64,000 nucleotides of DNA from Nostoc cf. commune SO-36 (GTDB lineage Bacteria > Cyanobacteriota > Cyanobacteriia > Cyanobacteriales > Nostocaceae): NCBI RefSeq assembly GCF_023734775.1, contig NZ_AP025732.1, positions 868,001 to 932,000 of the forward strand. Direction: 5' to 3'. Positions 43,723 to 53,296 of this stretch are shown piece after piece (within the stretch, counting starts at the first letter, position 1; each line of letters begins with the position of its first letter). Made by a program: the position numbers and the translations under genes. Below the pieces are notes generated by a model. That model searched no databases. It was not told where the DNA came from and saw only the letters and a list, made by a program, of their open reading frames with translations.

Positions 43723-44373
43723 TCATGAAGCAGAGCGAAGGCAACGTCGGCGCAACATAAAACTAGATCCAATTAAGCCAATACCAACTAGCGTCCCTAC
43801 TCCGGTTTCCGGTTCTGGAACAACCTTAATAGTGCCAGTAACTAAAGCCTGTCCTCTTATGGGATCGTTTGGATTTGGACTGATTGTGTCGTTCTCAAAA
43901 AAGTCTAGTATGCCAGTAGCACCTGTGAATATACCCTCACCGCCAGTGATAATCAAAGAACCAGAGCCAGACCCTCTGAGGTTTACAAAGTCAATTAAAG
44001 CGGTGGCAGTAGCGGTTCCAGATACCTTGTTAGCACCGCTACCACTGAATTCAATAAAGCCTTCTGGGAAGCCCTCTAAGCCGATTGCTGTCGGATCGGT
44101 GTTAAAGGTGAACAAGCCAGTAGAGAAGTCAGTTAGGGCGTAAACTAAACCGTTATATTCGGTGAGTCCATATAGTGCATCAGTACTTACAGCCCGTTCA
44201 ATTGCCCGTGAAAACTTCTCGTTAATCGGCTCAACAGCGATTGTTACGTCGTAGTTACCACTAAATGGGAACAGAGTCTGTGCGATCACCTTCTCGTTCC
44301 CCGATCCAAAACTCAGTAAAGTCAAAGCTGCTGGAACAACCCATGCAGCGTAAGAGCGAAGTACCGTTAACAT
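43723..44373 (-). CDS. PEP-CTERM sorting-domain protein
   Basis: A 216-residue exported protein. It has an N-terminal signal-like segment (SYAAWVVPAALTLLSFGSG) and a Gly/Thr/Asp-rich beta-strand body. It ends with VPEPETGVGTLVGIGLIGSS followed by FMLRRR. That is the PEP-CTERM signature: VPEP, a transmembrane helix and a basic tail. Exosortase cleaves such proteins and couples them to the envelope or extracellular matrix, usually in organisms with glycan-rich coats. No exosortase is in this window. The body shows no catalytic motif. Confidence 0.85.
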   Translation of the reverse strand: MLTVLRSYAAWVVPAALTLLSFGSGNEKVIAQTLFPFSGNYDVTIAVEPINEKFSRAIERAVSTDALYGLTEYNGLVYALTDFSTGLFTFNTDPTAIGLEGFPEGFIEFSGSGANKVSGTATATALIDFVNLRGSGSGSLIITGGEGIFTGATGILDFFENDTISPNPNDPIRGQALVTGTIKVVPEPETGVGTLVGIGLIGSSFMLRRRCLRSAS

Positions 44374-44647
44374 TGTTTAATATTACCTATCTTCAAGGGA
44401 ATGCTTATGTAAAAAATATTACTTTTTTGATTGCCGAAAATAGTATACAGCACATTATATTGCAGCGACAATGAAAAAATTGTCGCTTTGCTTGATGTAT
44501 CTTTAGAAACCATTTAATCTTTTAATCCGCCGATTCTTAAGACACTACTGTCGTCAGTCATAGCACCACAAAGAGTATTAAACCTTTATATAGGAATGGC
44601 ACGCTTGTTAAGCACAAACCCCTGTGGTTTTGGCACAGAAACTTTTC
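44374..44647. other. Intergenic spacer
   Basis: About 270 AT-rich bases upstream of the PEP-CTERM gene, presumably holding its promoter. ATTGCAGCGACAATG with a nearby AATTGTCGCTTTG forms a short inverted repeat (GCGACAAT/ATTGTCGC, about 44463-44486). Confidence 0.4.
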
Positions 44648-44957
44648 GTTACAAACACGACGTTTTTATTACCAACGTCGCGATATTTGTTACAAACACT
44701 ACGATTTTCGTTACAAACAATACGTTTTTATTACCAACGTCGCGATTTTCGTTACAAACACTACGATTTTCGTTACAAACAATACGTTTTCATCACCAAC
44801 GTCGCGATTTTTGTTACAAACACTACGATTTTCGTTACAAACAATACGTTTTCATCACCAACGTCGCGATTTTTGTTACAAACACTACGATTTTCGTTAC
44901 AAACAATACGTTTTTATTACCAACGCTACGATTTTCGTTACAAACATCACGATTTTG
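44648..44957. repeat. Five-copy 62-bp higher-order tandem repeat
   Basis: The 310 bp consist of 15 subunits in the repeating order 21 + 20 + 21, so exactly five copies of 62 bp. Subunits are variants of GTTACAAACAATACGTTTT, TTACCAACGTCGCGATTTT and GTTACAAACACTACGATTTT. Two forward frames stay open because the repeat has no stops, which produces meaningless ORFs. No spacers of unique sequence exist, so it is not a CRISPR array. Confidence 0.95.
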
Positions 44958-44983
44958 TGCTGTAGTAGCTTGCTAAATTCAAC

Positions 44984-45826
44984 TTAACTATGAAATATCA
45001 CAGTCAGTAAAGGCAGGAACGCCAACAGAAAGCTATGCCAGGATTGTAATTGAGCTTCAGGGGTTAGTTCTGGTGGTGCTAATAGAGCTTCTACTCTTTG
45101 TTCTAAACGATCTGCACCAGAGGAACCTAATGCAGCACAGCAAATTTCTGATAAGACGGGGCTGCTACTAACTACTAATAAAAGTGATTCCGCTAACACC
45201 AGGGGGTCTACCTGCAATGCTGCATAACCGTCAGCACGGAGTTCGCGCAAAGCTAAAAGTTCTTCCCACAAAGGCTCTGTATTCGGCAACCAAGCGGTGC
45301 AAGAACGCACCCAACCCAGCCAAAAAAACCAGAACGTATCCCTATAATAGTGATGCCCTTGCTCATGGGCTAAGACGCTTTCTAAATGAGCAGGTGAGAG
45401 AGTTTGCACTAATCCTTGACTAACTACTAGCTCTGGTTGCCAAAAGCCGATTTGACCTGCAAACAACGCGCCTGTTTGCAGCAGTCTGGCTTGTCTATCG
45501 CCAACATTCACTAAAGGACAGTTACGGGCAGATTCTACAGATTGCCAACCCTGGAAGGCAAGTTTAATGCATGAAATGGCAAAAAATGCCAAATAAATTA
45601 ATGCTAGTAAATAGCTAATTGAGCCTGTATACATCCCGCCCATTTGTCCTTGAGGCCCCATGAACAGCACAGCGATCGCAGTCATGAAAATTAGCAAGGG
45701 CGGGAAGAGAAACAAAAATAGCGATCGCTGCCACCGCACATTCCAATTACCTTGGCGTTGATTCCAAGCGGATCTTAACCACCAGGCAACTGCCAAAGCA
45801 TTCAAAATCATTATCAGATGCATCAT
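44984..45826 (-). CDS. M56-family membrane metallopeptidase (BlaR1-like, without sensor)
   Basis: A 280-residue membrane protease. Hydrophobic segments lie at about 3-18, 36-56, 67-90 and 160-176. The zinc motif HEQGH at 154-158 sits in ESVLAHEQGHHYYRDTFWFF, as in BlaR1/MecR1 peptidase domains. It lacks the extracellular penicillin-binding domain, so the signal it senses is unknown. It overlaps the upstream blaI-like gene by 4 nt (ATGA), which shows translational coupling and fits the known pairing, where the protease inactivates the repressor. In cyanobacteria such pairs need not concern beta-lactams. Confidence 0.88.
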   Translation of the reverse strand: MMHLIMILNALAVAWWLRSAWNQRQGNWNVRWQRSLFLFLFPPLLIFMTAIAVLFMGPQGQMGGMYTGSISYLLALIYLAFFAISCIKLAFQGWQSVESARNCPLVNVGDRQARLLQTGALFAGQIGFWQPELVVSQGLVQTLSPAHLESVLAHEQGHHYYRDTFWFFWLGWVRSCTAWLPNTEPLWEELLALRELRADGYAALQVDPLVLAESLLLVVSSSPVLSEICCAALGSSGADRLEQRVEALLAPPELTPEAQLQSWHSFLLAFLPLLTVIFHS

Positions 45827-46242
45827 TCTTCCTCCCTGGCTTGGCGTGCAGATTGAATACGTTTGGCGATGGCTGCTATTTGCTCACTAGCTGCTTCATC
45901 CAGACTATCAGCAAAGGCAGCAACAACATCGGGGTTCCCCACTGCCAGAAATCGCTGTAACTGCTCATGAGCTTTGATGACATCTGATTGCTGCTTACTC
46001 AGCATTGGTTGCCAATAGAATGCCCGCTCTTTCTTATCGCAGGCTAACCAACCTTTATCAGTGAGGCGACGTAAAACTGTGGTGACGGAAGTATACGCTA
46101 ATTCGCGGTTAGGATCAGTCAAAATGCGATCGTGTACATCCTTGACTGTGGCTGAACCAAGTTCCCAGATGATATTTAAAATTTCCGCTTCCAATGGGCC
46201 TAAAGATAGTTGTTTAGGGCGATAGTCGGGTAAAGGTGCCAT
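45823..46242 (-). CDS. BlaI/MecI/CopY-family repressor
   Basis: A 139-residue winged-helix repressor. LGPLEAEILNIIWELGSATVKDVHDRI is the conserved first part of the DNA-binding domain and AYTSVTTVLRRLTDKGWLA is the recognition region. The second half, with QLQRFLAVGNPDVVAAFADSL, is the dimerisation part, close to where cognate proteases cut. The adjacent M56 protease gene overlaps by 4 nt. It should repress its own operon; a dyad in the upstream region was not identified. Confidence 0.9.
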   Translation of the reverse strand: MAPLPDYRPKQLSLGPLEAEILNIIWELGSATVKDVHDRILTDPNRELAYTSVTTVLRRLTDKGWLACDKKERAFYWQPMLSKQQSDVIKAHEQLQRFLAVGNPDVVAAFADSLDEAASEQIAAIAKRIQSARQAREEE

Positions 46243-46685
46243 AGCAATTTCAATGGGGAGTAGGGAGTGGGGAATGGGGAGTAGGGAATGAGTGTATATC
46301 CATCCCTTCGCGCTGTAATGAAGGTGTAATTTTTCCCGTTTAGAAAAGAAGGTCTGTTCTTGTTTTAGATTACAAGATAGTGCAGCAAGTCTGAAAGTCT
46401 AAAAGCATAAAAATGGTCTTTTTGAGTATTTAATTAAGAATTGAAAAGAGGCAGAAGGGCAGGGTGCTGCTCTTGCAGAGGGGAAAACTCTTCTCCTTTG
46501 CTCCCTTGCTTCTTCCCCACTCTTTGTACAGACGCAATTAATCGCCCCATCTATGTATTGAATGAGATACATTTTGTATTTTGATGGTAAAAAATACTTT
46601 GGGATTAATTGTGATTATAGTTAGTGACACCAACTAGGTAGAATGTTATTTGCGGCAGTAGTATTAAAACAGGTGTATCCAGCCC
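46243..46685. repeat. Intergenic region with heptamer repeats and an inverted copy of the 39.6-kb repeat
   Basis: 46250-46295 contains GGGGAGTAGGGAGTGGGGAA and further GGGGAGT-type heptamers. 46449-46522 is the inverted copy of the 39607-39672 repeat (AAAACTCTTCTCCTTTGCTC). 46526-46545 resembles the 6219 palindrome. The rest is the divergent promoter region. Confidence 0.6.
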
Positions 46686-47426
46686 GTGAAGTTATTCGTA
46701 TACCACACTCCTGAATTGACTCCAACGGATAAAGCGCCAGAATGTGCGATCGCAGTTGATGTCTTGCGAGCCACTAGCACAATAGCGACTGTCTTGGCAT
46801 CTGGAGGCGAAGCTGTACAAGTATTCAGCGATTTAGACAAGTTAATTGAAGTTAGCGAAAAATGGCCCTCTGAAAAACGTTTGCGGGCTGGAGAACGCGG
46901 CGGCGCGAAAGTATCTGGCTTTGAGTTGGGTAACTCTCCGCTCGACTGCACACCAGAATTGGTGCAGGGACGGCGTTTGTTTATCAGTACCACAAATGGC
47001 ACTCGTGCTTTACAACGGGTACAAGACTCCCCAAGTGTACTAGCAGCAGCCTTAATTAACCGGGCGGCGGTGGTGCAATTCCTCTTAGATAAACAACCAG
47101 AGACAGTGTGGATTGTCGGTTCCGGTTGGGAAGGCAGTTATTCCTTAGAGGATACAGTTTGTGCAGGTGCGATCGCTCATAGTCTTGTACAACAAACCAA
47201 GTTGTCACCAGAGGAATTAGCTGGTAATGATGAAGTAATAAGTGCGATCGCTCTTTACTCTCAGTGGCAAGATAACTTATTGGGATTACTTCACCAAGCT
47301 AGTCACGGACAAAGATTGTTGCGTCTTGATTGTCTAGATGATTTAAAATATTGTTCCCAAACTGATATTTTAGATGTTTTGCCCATACAACATGAAACGG
47401 GAGTATTAAAAAGTCAAAAGAAATAG
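46686..47426 (+). CDS. comB: 2-phosphosulfolactate phosphatase family protein
   Basis: A 246-residue ComB-family protein starting with GTG. Hallmarks are [21 protein letters not shown] at the start, [29 protein letters not shown] and [19 protein letters not shown], in the standard order. ComB dephosphorylates phosphosulfolactate during coenzyme M synthesis in archaea. Cyanobacteria do not make coenzyme M, so the physiological role must differ, for example in sulfolactate metabolism. It is a single gene followed by a CAGGTTACAGG repeat. Confidence 0.9.
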   Translation: MKLFVYHTPELTPTDKAPECAIAVDVLRATSTIATVLASGGEAVQVFSDLDKLIEVSEKWPSEKRLRAGERGGAKVSGFELGNSPLDCTPELVQGRRLFISTTNGTRALQRVQDSPSVLAAALINRAAVVQFLLDKQPETVWIVGSGWEGSYSLEDTVCAGAIAHSLVQQTKLSPEELAGNDEVISAIALYSQWQDNLLGLLHQASHGQRLLRLDCLDDLKYCSQTDILDVLPIQHETGVLKSQKK

Positions 47427-47494
47427 GCAATAGGGTACAGGTTACAGGGTACAGATTATTTTCTATTACCTGTCACCTGTCACCTCTCGGCTCA

Positions 47495-48382
47495 TTATTC
47501 ATGCCCAATTTCCAATTCCGCAAGCATTTGCCGAAGTCTTTGTCGCCAATGGGGTGGATAAGTCCCTATAATTGCTGAAATTTTTCTACAAGCAAGAACA
47601 GAGTAAGCAGGGCGACGCGCTGCTGTTGGATATTCGGCAGTTGTAATGGGAACAATACTTCTAACTTTTAAAGGGAAGCCTAGCTGTTGTGCCTCTTCAA
47701 AAATGGCAACAGCAAAATCATACCAGCTAGCAACGCCGCTATTAGTGTAGTGATAAGTGCCGCTAATTTCTGGGGTTAACTGGGGAATTGTCTGAGCTAT
47801 AACTGTGGCTATATCTTGCGCCCAAGTCGGGCTACCAATTTGATCGGCGACAACACGGAGTTCTTGGCGTTCTGCACCTAATCGCAGCATGGTTTTGACA
47901 AAGTTACTTTTGCCAAAGGTTCCATAAACCCAAGCAGTGCGGAGGATGAGGTGATGGGCGCAAGTTTCCCGAATAGCTTCTTCTCCAGCGAGTTTGGTTT
48001 TACCATAGACACTCAACGGATTAGTCGTGTCGGTTTCCTGGTAAGGGCTACAGCCATTACCATCAAAAACATAATCGGTCGAAATATGAATTAAAAAAGC
48101 TCCTAACTTTTGGCTTTCCTCGGCAATAATTAGGGGTGCAGTCGCATTAATAGCGGCAGAAAGTTCGGGTTCACTTTCTGCTTTGTCCACAGCAGTATAA
48201 GCAGCAGCGTTAATGATGACTTGCGGCTGCTTTGATCTGATAAAGTTGCGGAGAGTATCGGGTTGGGTAAGTTCTACTGTTGGCCGTGCTACTGAGATAG
48301 TATCGCCATAAGATGGAAGTATTTGTTGGAGTTCCTTACCAACTTGTCCATTGCTACCAATCAGCAGAATTGATTTACTCAT
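47495..48382 (-). CDS. rfbD: dTDP-4-dehydrorhamnose reductase
   Basis: A 295-residue SDR enzyme, the last step of dTDP-L-rhamnose synthesis. The NAD(P)-binding motif is ILLIGSNGQVGKEL (5-18), followed by NAAAYTAVDKAESE and STDYVFDG, and the catalytic YxxxK is Tyr126/Lys130 (SVYGKTKLAGE). Length and motifs match RmlD. It is the last gene of the minus-strand rhamnose/O-antigen series, 36 nt after rfbC. RfbB (4,6-dehydratase) is not in the window and must be elsewhere. Confidence 0.95.
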   Translation of the reverse strand: MSKSILLIGSNGQVGKELQQILPSYGDTISVARPTVELTQPDTLRNFIRSKQPQVIINAAAYTAVDKAESEPELSAAINATAPLIIAEESQKLGAFLIHISTDYVFDGNGCSPYQETDTTNPLSVYGKTKLAGEEAIRETCAHHLILRTAWVYGTFGKSNFVKTMLRLGAERQELRVVADQIGSPTWAQDIATVIAQTIPQLTPEISGTYHYTNSGVASWYDFAVAIFEEAQQLGFPLKVRSIVPITTAEYPTAARRPAYSVLACRKISAIIGTYPPHWRQRLRQMLAELEIGHE

Positions 48383-48418
48383 CCTAATTACTTCTCGAAC
48401 CTAACGCAATAATCAAGC

Positions 48419-48964
48419 TTAATCAAATACTTCAGCAGTTCTCAAAGATTTCCCGGCTTGGTCTTTAGCTGATAAAATCGGTTGCACACTCAGAGGCCAA
48501 TCTATCGCTAAATCTGGATCGTTCCATAAAATTGTGCGATCGCCTTGGGGTGCGTAGTAATCTGTAGTTTTGTAGAGAACTTCGGCTATTTCTGAAAGTG
48601 TGAGAAAGCCGTGAGCAAATCCTGGTGGTATCCAGAGTAGGCGTTTGTTTTTAGCGCTGAGTTCATAACCCACCCATTTACCAAAAGTAGCCGAGCTTTT
48701 TCTAATGTCTACGGCTACGTCAAAAATAGTCCCGACAACAACACGAATGAGTTTACCTTGGGGTTGTTGGATTTGGTAGTGCAGCCCACGCAGAACGTTT
48801 TGTTTAGAAGAAGAGTGGTTGTCTTGGACAAAGTTGGTAATAATACCTGTTTTTTGAGCAAAACTTTGGTGGTTGTAGGCTTCAAAAAAGAATCCGCGAT
48901 CGTCTGCAAATACTTGGGGTTCAATTTGGATAACTTCGGGAATTTTGGTGTGTACAATGCTCAT
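48419..48964 (-). CDS. rfbC: dTDP-4-dehydrorhamnose 3,5-epimerase
   Basis: A 181-residue cupin-fold RmlC enzyme. The motif NVLRGLHYQ with catalytic His62, the DVAVDIRKSSATFG region with its Asp, and WIPPGFAHGFLTLSEIAEVLYKTTDYY are all typical of functional epimerases. It acts between RfbB and RfbD to epimerise C3 and C5 of the sugar. It lies between rfbA and rfbD on the same strand. Length is normal. Confidence 0.96.
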   Translation of the reverse strand: MSIVHTKIPEVIQIEPQVFADDRGFFFEAYNHQSFAQKTGIITNFVQDNHSSSKQNVLRGLHYQIQQPQGKLIRVVVGTIFDVAVDIRKSSATFGKWVGYELSAKNKRLLWIPPGFAHGFLTLSEIAEVLYKTTDYYAPQGDRTILWNDPDLAIDWPLSVQPILSAKDQAGKSLRTAEVFD

Positions 48965-49082
48965 TAAAATTATTAATAGGATGTGCCGCAGTGTTCTGAT
49001 TGTTAAATGAACTTAGCATTTATATTTTACAGGCACTGTGTTCAACCTTTGACGATGGCTTATCTTCTTTTTAAGAAGTAAG

Positions 49083-50159
49083 TCACGTTAGTTCAATTTG
49101 ACAGTCATCGCCAATTAGAAATCGCAAAGCTTTGGGGCGACGGGGTGCAAGAATCAATTGTGCCCGTTGTCCAATGACACTATCTATAATGCGCTGATGG
49201 ATTCCAGAAATTTTAGCACTTTCTAAAATCACACTGTGTTCTAAATCGGTATCAATGAGTGTAACATTGTTAGCAATACTACTATAAGGGCCAATAAAGC
49301 AGTTTTCTAAATGACAATTAGTACCAATTACTACTGGCCCCCGAATTGTGCAGTTAATTACTTGAGATTTTGCACCAATTTGGACTCGTCCAGTAATCTG
49401 ACTTTGGGCATCAACTTCGCCGGCAACTGATGCCGTTAAATAGGTATCGAGAATTAATCGGTTAGCTTCTAATAAGTCATCTTTCTTACCAGTATCTAAC
49501 CACCAACCTTTGAGATTGTGGGCTACAACTTGCTTTTTTTGATTAATTAGGTATTGAATAGCATCAGTAATTTCTAGTTCGCCTCTAGCGGAAGGTTGGA
49601 TATTTGCGATCGCATCATAGATGAGGTGAGAAAAGAAATAAACCCCTACCAATGCCAGATTTGAAGGAGGAACTTTGGGTTTTTCAATTAACTGTAATAC
49701 CCGTCCTGTTTCGTCCACCTGAGCTACACCAAAGGCGCTGGGGTTGGCAACTGAACGTAAAAGAATCAACGCATCTGGCTGTTGTTGGCTAAATTGTTGC
49801 AGAAAGTAACGTAACTCACCTAGTTGAATCAGGTTATCTCCCAAGTACATGACAAAGGGAGAATCTCCTAAAAACGGATGAGCAACTTGGACGGCGTGAG
49901 CAAGTCCAAGTGGCTTATCTTGTACGATGTAGGTGATGTTCGCTCCAAAGCATTCTCCATTTCCGGTTTTCCCTCGGACTTCTGCGCCAGTTTCCGGGCT
50001 GATGATGATGCCAATATCAGTAATACCAGTAGCGACCATTTCTTCAATGCCGTACCACAAAACAGGTTTATTAGCAACTGGCACAAGTTGTTTTGCCCCA
50101 CTGTAAGTTAGGGGACGTAAACGTGTACCTTTACCGCCAGAAAGAATTAATGCTTTCAT
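49083..50159 (-). CDS. rfbA: Glucose-1-phosphate thymidylyltransferase, long form
   Basis: A 358-residue nucleotidyltransferase that makes dTDP-glucose. The N-terminal domain has KALILSGGKGTRLRPLTYSGAKQLVPVANKPVLWY, FVMYLGDNLIQ and QVDETGRVLQLIEKPK. The C-terminal 110 residues form a left-handed beta-helix (QITGRVQIGAKSQVINCTIRGPVVIG), present in the long RmlA form rather than the short E. coli type. It begins the rhamnose precursor genes and lies after the glycosyltransferases on the same strand. All catalytic residues visible in the family are present. Confidence 0.95.
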   Translation of the reverse strand: MKALILSGGKGTRLRPLTYSGAKQLVPVANKPVLWYGIEEMVATGITDIGIIISPETGAEVRGKTGNGECFGANITYIVQDKPLGLAHAVQVAHPFLGDSPFVMYLGDNLIQLGELRYFLQQFSQQQPDALILLRSVANPSAFGVAQVDETGRVLQLIEKPKVPPSNLALVGVYFFSHLIYDAIANIQPSARGELEITDAIQYLINQKKQVVAHNLKGWWLDTGKKDDLLEANRLILDTYLTASVAGEVDAQSQITGRVQIGAKSQVINCTIRGPVVIGTNCHLENCFIGPYSSIANNVTLIDTDLEHSVILESAKISGIHQRIIDSVIGQRAQLILAPRRPKALRFLIGDDCQIELT

Positions 50160-50256
50160 AAAGATTACGGATTAATTAGAAGTCATTAGTCAAGATAATC
50201 TGAAACCTGGACAAAATCTTAAATCCTGGCATCCAATTTTGGCGTTAGTTTATCTT

Positions 50257-51325
50257 TTATAAATAACGGGATAAAACTTCGACGGTTGCTTTGCCTGTTT
50301 TTTCCCAACTGAATTGTTGGCAGTGAATGATACCTTGACTAGAAAGGCGCGATCGCAATGCCGAATCAGTTGCGATCGCTTGCATCGCCTCTGTAATTTC
50401 TCCGGTGTTGTAGGGATTGATCAGAATCGCCGCATCGCCAGCTACTTCTGGCAGGGAGGAGAGATTGGAAGTAATGACGGGAGTACCACAAGCCATCGCT
50501 TCGAGGACAGGTAAACCAAAACCTTCCCAGAGACTGGGGAAAACCAGAGCGATCGCTTCATTGATAATTTTTGGTAATTCGCTATATGGTACATAATCTA
50601 GGAACTTTACCTGATTAGTTATAGATAGTTCCGCAACTTGCGCTTTTAAAGTTGGGGTGTAACGCGAATCACTTGGCCCTACTAACCATAGTTCGTAGTC
50701 TTTGCAGTTAGGTAACGCCGCAAAAGCAGTAATGAGTCGGTGGATATTTTTGTATGGGTCTTGGCGGCCAATGTAGAGAAAGTAGTTGCGGGTAGCTAGA
50801 TTGAGAGGACGGAAGTGAGTGCGATCGTAGGCGAGGGGGATGGGCGTAATTTTGTTTGCAGGAATTCCGTAAAACTTGGTGATGTCCTGAGCCGTAGTTT
50901 GGGAGATGCAAATAATGTGTTGTGCTTGCTTAAGGACTTGGGGAGTGTAGTAGCGGTGGTAAGGTATGAGTGGTGAAAAGCGCTTGGGAAAGCGTAACGG
51001 TATCATGTCAAAAGACGTGATGACAAAACGACAGTTGCTATAAATAGGTGCTTCTGGAAGTGGGGAGAATAAAAGACTAGATTTGAGGTTTTTATATATT
51101 TGTGGTAGCTTAAATTGTGTCCATTTCAGGCGGCGTAAATGACCTTTAATACCTTGTTTCTGAAGTTTGATTAACAGGGGTTTGATAGGAATTATAGTTA
51201 GGAAAATATTGTGAAGTTAAAAGTGTTGGTTGAAGTGATTTTAAGTGAGGTAAAAGATTAAAAGCATAAGTCGTAGTTCCTGTGGGTTTAGTAAGTATAA
51301 ATGAAAGGTTAATTAATAAAGACAT
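50257..51325 (-). pseudogene. Glycosyltransferase family 4 with a single-base frameshift
   Basis: A GT4 enzyme is encoded in two frames. From the ATG at 51325 the first frame reads MSLLINLSFILTKPTGTTTY and ends with NQTSETRY and a stop. In the second frame the normal sequence continues QGIKGHLRRLKWTQFKLP and goes through SFDMIPLRFPKRFSPLIPYHRYYTP and the donor motif PSLWEGFGLPVLEAMACGTPV to 50257. Removing one A of the run at 51157-51159 joins both into a protein of about 355 residues. The C-terminal open frame alone starts at 51006. As the sequence stands the gene is inactive or truncated. It lies in the O-antigen operon. Confidence 0.82.
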
Positions 51326-51327
51326 AA

Positions 51328-52215
51328 TTATTTATACATAAAACTTAGTTTTATAATTTCCCAACTATAAGGATTGGATGTTTTTAGATATTGATATAAG
51401 AACTTAAATATTAAATATACTCTTAACGTCAATATTTCCCACATCGGACGATGCTTATGATAGTAGTAAATCTGGCTACGTCTATATTCTACAGACATTT
51501 TATTGGATAGTTTTTTTACAGAATGTCCTCTTATATGAATTATGGATATGTGGGGAGTATAAATAATTTTATACCCTTCATTTCTGACCCTTTGACACAA
51601 ATCAGAATCTTCAAAATACATGAATAATTTTTCGTCAAACCCACCTAATAAATTAAATAAATTTGCCCTAATAAAAAAGGCTGCTCCGACGACAATATCT
51701 ACTTCTTTAATATCTTGAAAATCCCGCTCTATAATATTAAAAGCATTTCTATTTTCAGCATTTTTATGTAACTTTTGTGCTTGAAACTCTCCTTTAATTC
51801 CAATTTCAGGTGAAAAAGAAATTTGAAAACTTCCATCTGGAAAAAGTAATTTAGTACCAATAATACCTACATTTTGATTTACAGACATTAATTCTATAAG
51901 ATTGGGTAAGATATTATTGGTAAGTACTGTATCAGTATTTAATAAAAATAAAAATTCCCCTTTTGCTACTTTTGCACCAGCATTATTTCCTGCTCCAAAA
52001 CCAACATTTTTTGGTAGTTTAATTAATTTGATTTCAGGAAATTTATTATCAACAATATCTATACTATTATCTTGAGAATTATTATCGACTAAAATAATTT
52101 CACAGTTATCTTTAGGAATAAATTTTTCTAGAGAATTCAAACAATTTATTAAAACATCTGCACCATTATAGTTAACTAAGATAATTGATACTGAGTTAAT
52201 TAATTGTGTGTTCAT
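51328..52215 (-). CDS. Glycosyltransferase family 2
   Basis: A 295-residue GT2 enzyme. It starts SVSIILVNYNGADVLINCLNSL, with EIILVDNNSQDNS as nucleotide-binding part and the DxD-type motif LLNTDTVLTN (93-95). KLFMYFEDSDLCQRVRNEG is the catalytic ED-x-D segment of rhamnosyltransferase-like members. A membrane-associated tail follows. The gene lies 2 nt upstream of the GT4 gene and probably transfers a sugar, possibly rhamnose, to the growing surface glycan. The AT content is high. Confidence 0.88.
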   Translation of the reverse strand: MNTQLINSVSIILVNYNGADVLINCLNSLEKFIPKDNCEIILVDNNSQDNSIDIVDNKFPEIKLIKLPKNVGFGAGNNAGAKVAKGEFLFLLNTDTVLTNNILPNLIELMSVNQNVGIIGTKLLFPDGSFQISFSPEIGIKGEFQAQKLHKNAENRNAFNIIERDFQDIKEVDIVVGAAFFIRANLFNLLGGFDEKLFMYFEDSDLCQRVRNEGYKIIYTPHISIIHIRGHSVKKLSNKMSVEYRRSQIYYYHKHRPMWEILTLRVYLIFKFLYQYLKTSNPYSWEIIKLSFMYK

Positions 52216-52244
52216 TCTTGCAGTCTGTCATATAAAAATATTAA

Positions 52245-53176
52245 TTACCAAGTTTTACTAATATTTCCAATCAAGCCCCGATAAGTCCCTAATAAACAAG
52301 CCCATATTTTTAATTGTTTATCTTCTAAATCATATAGTATAATAAAAACAATTTGAAGCAGCATATATTTTAGTCGCCGCATTAAGCTAGTAAAGTGATA
52401 GTAACCTTGAGAAAAACGAGTTTCTAAATAACTATGATTACGACAGATATAGTAATAACGTAAAGCCGAATATTGTTGGATGTATCGATATTTATTCATA
52501 AATTTTACTTGAATAGGACTACCAAAATTGTGGTGCATACTAGCTTTAGTAGCAATTAGGTTATGAAAGCCCTTTTGCCTTAATCGCAATCCATAATCAA
52601 GGTCAATACCATCAATAAATAAGTCAACACAAGGAGGAGGAATGGTTTTAGCGGCAGCTAATGAAATTAGAGATCCTGATGTAATCGGGGAATCACATTC
52701 ATAAAAATCAACACTACTATTATGTTTAAGTGCTAAAAAATGATCCTTAAAAAAAACTGCACCTTCTATAACCTTACTCGTTCTAGGATCAGAAGGGGTA
52801 GGAGCAATGATACCAATTTTATAATTATCTTGTTGAGAACAATTCATAATAAGTGGTTAGCAAAATTTCTAGACAGTTTGTAGTCCGGAACACTATCTTG
52901 ATCAAAACACCATAAAAAGTCATATTTTTGTTTGATAGCCCATTTGATTGCCCACGTTAGCCCTGCCGCAATCCCTATATTTTCTGGATGAAACTTGATT
53001 AAAATATTGTCTTTATTTGTGAGATGCAATAAAGGCTTTTTTGTGGAGTTATCTAATATCAGCAACTTGTCAACCGCAAAGCAGGATTGGCAAGCAATAG
53101 CATTAAGACAATCCATAACTGCTTTTGGATCTTCATAAGCAGTTATATAAGCTGCTATCTTATACTTAGACTTCAT
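52245..53176 (-). pseudogene. Split glycosyltransferase family 2
   Basis: Two overlapping frames together make one GT2 protein. The 110-residue first part (KYKIAAYITAYEDPKAVMDC to FLWCFDQDSVPDYKL) has the N-terminal fold and DQD motif. The 200-residue second part starts at the ATGA overlap (52844-52847) and goes on with YKIGIIAPTPSDPRTSKV, ITSGSLISL and IDGIDLDYGLRLRQKG. Homologues of the rhamnosyltransferase type are one chain of about 300 residues. The split lies inside the catalytic domain, so a one-base indel is more likely than two genes, though the ATGA overlap could let both halves be translated. Confidence 0.78.
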
Positions 53177-53296
53177 TTGCGTAATAATTATACACTAAAC
53201 TGATATATAGCAAAAGCGATTGTGACATATTTAATGAATTGATAATGTAACAAATACTTTCATTATAAATTTATGTTTCTCTGATTAACTCTGGAT

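Noticed and set aside
44648..44957. Possible CRISPR array
   Set aside because: The subunits follow directly on one another with no unique spacers, and no cas genes are near.
44596..44976. Two overlapping plus-strand ORFs of 113 and 126 codons
   Set aside because: They arise from the stop-free 62-bp repeat array; the unit is not a multiple of three, so the encoded sequence changes frame in each copy and has no start or ribosome binding site typical of a gene.
45823..46242. Beta-lactam resistance system
   Set aside because: The BlaI/M56 pair has no penicillin-sensing domain and no beta-lactamase gene nearby, so a resistance role is not supported.
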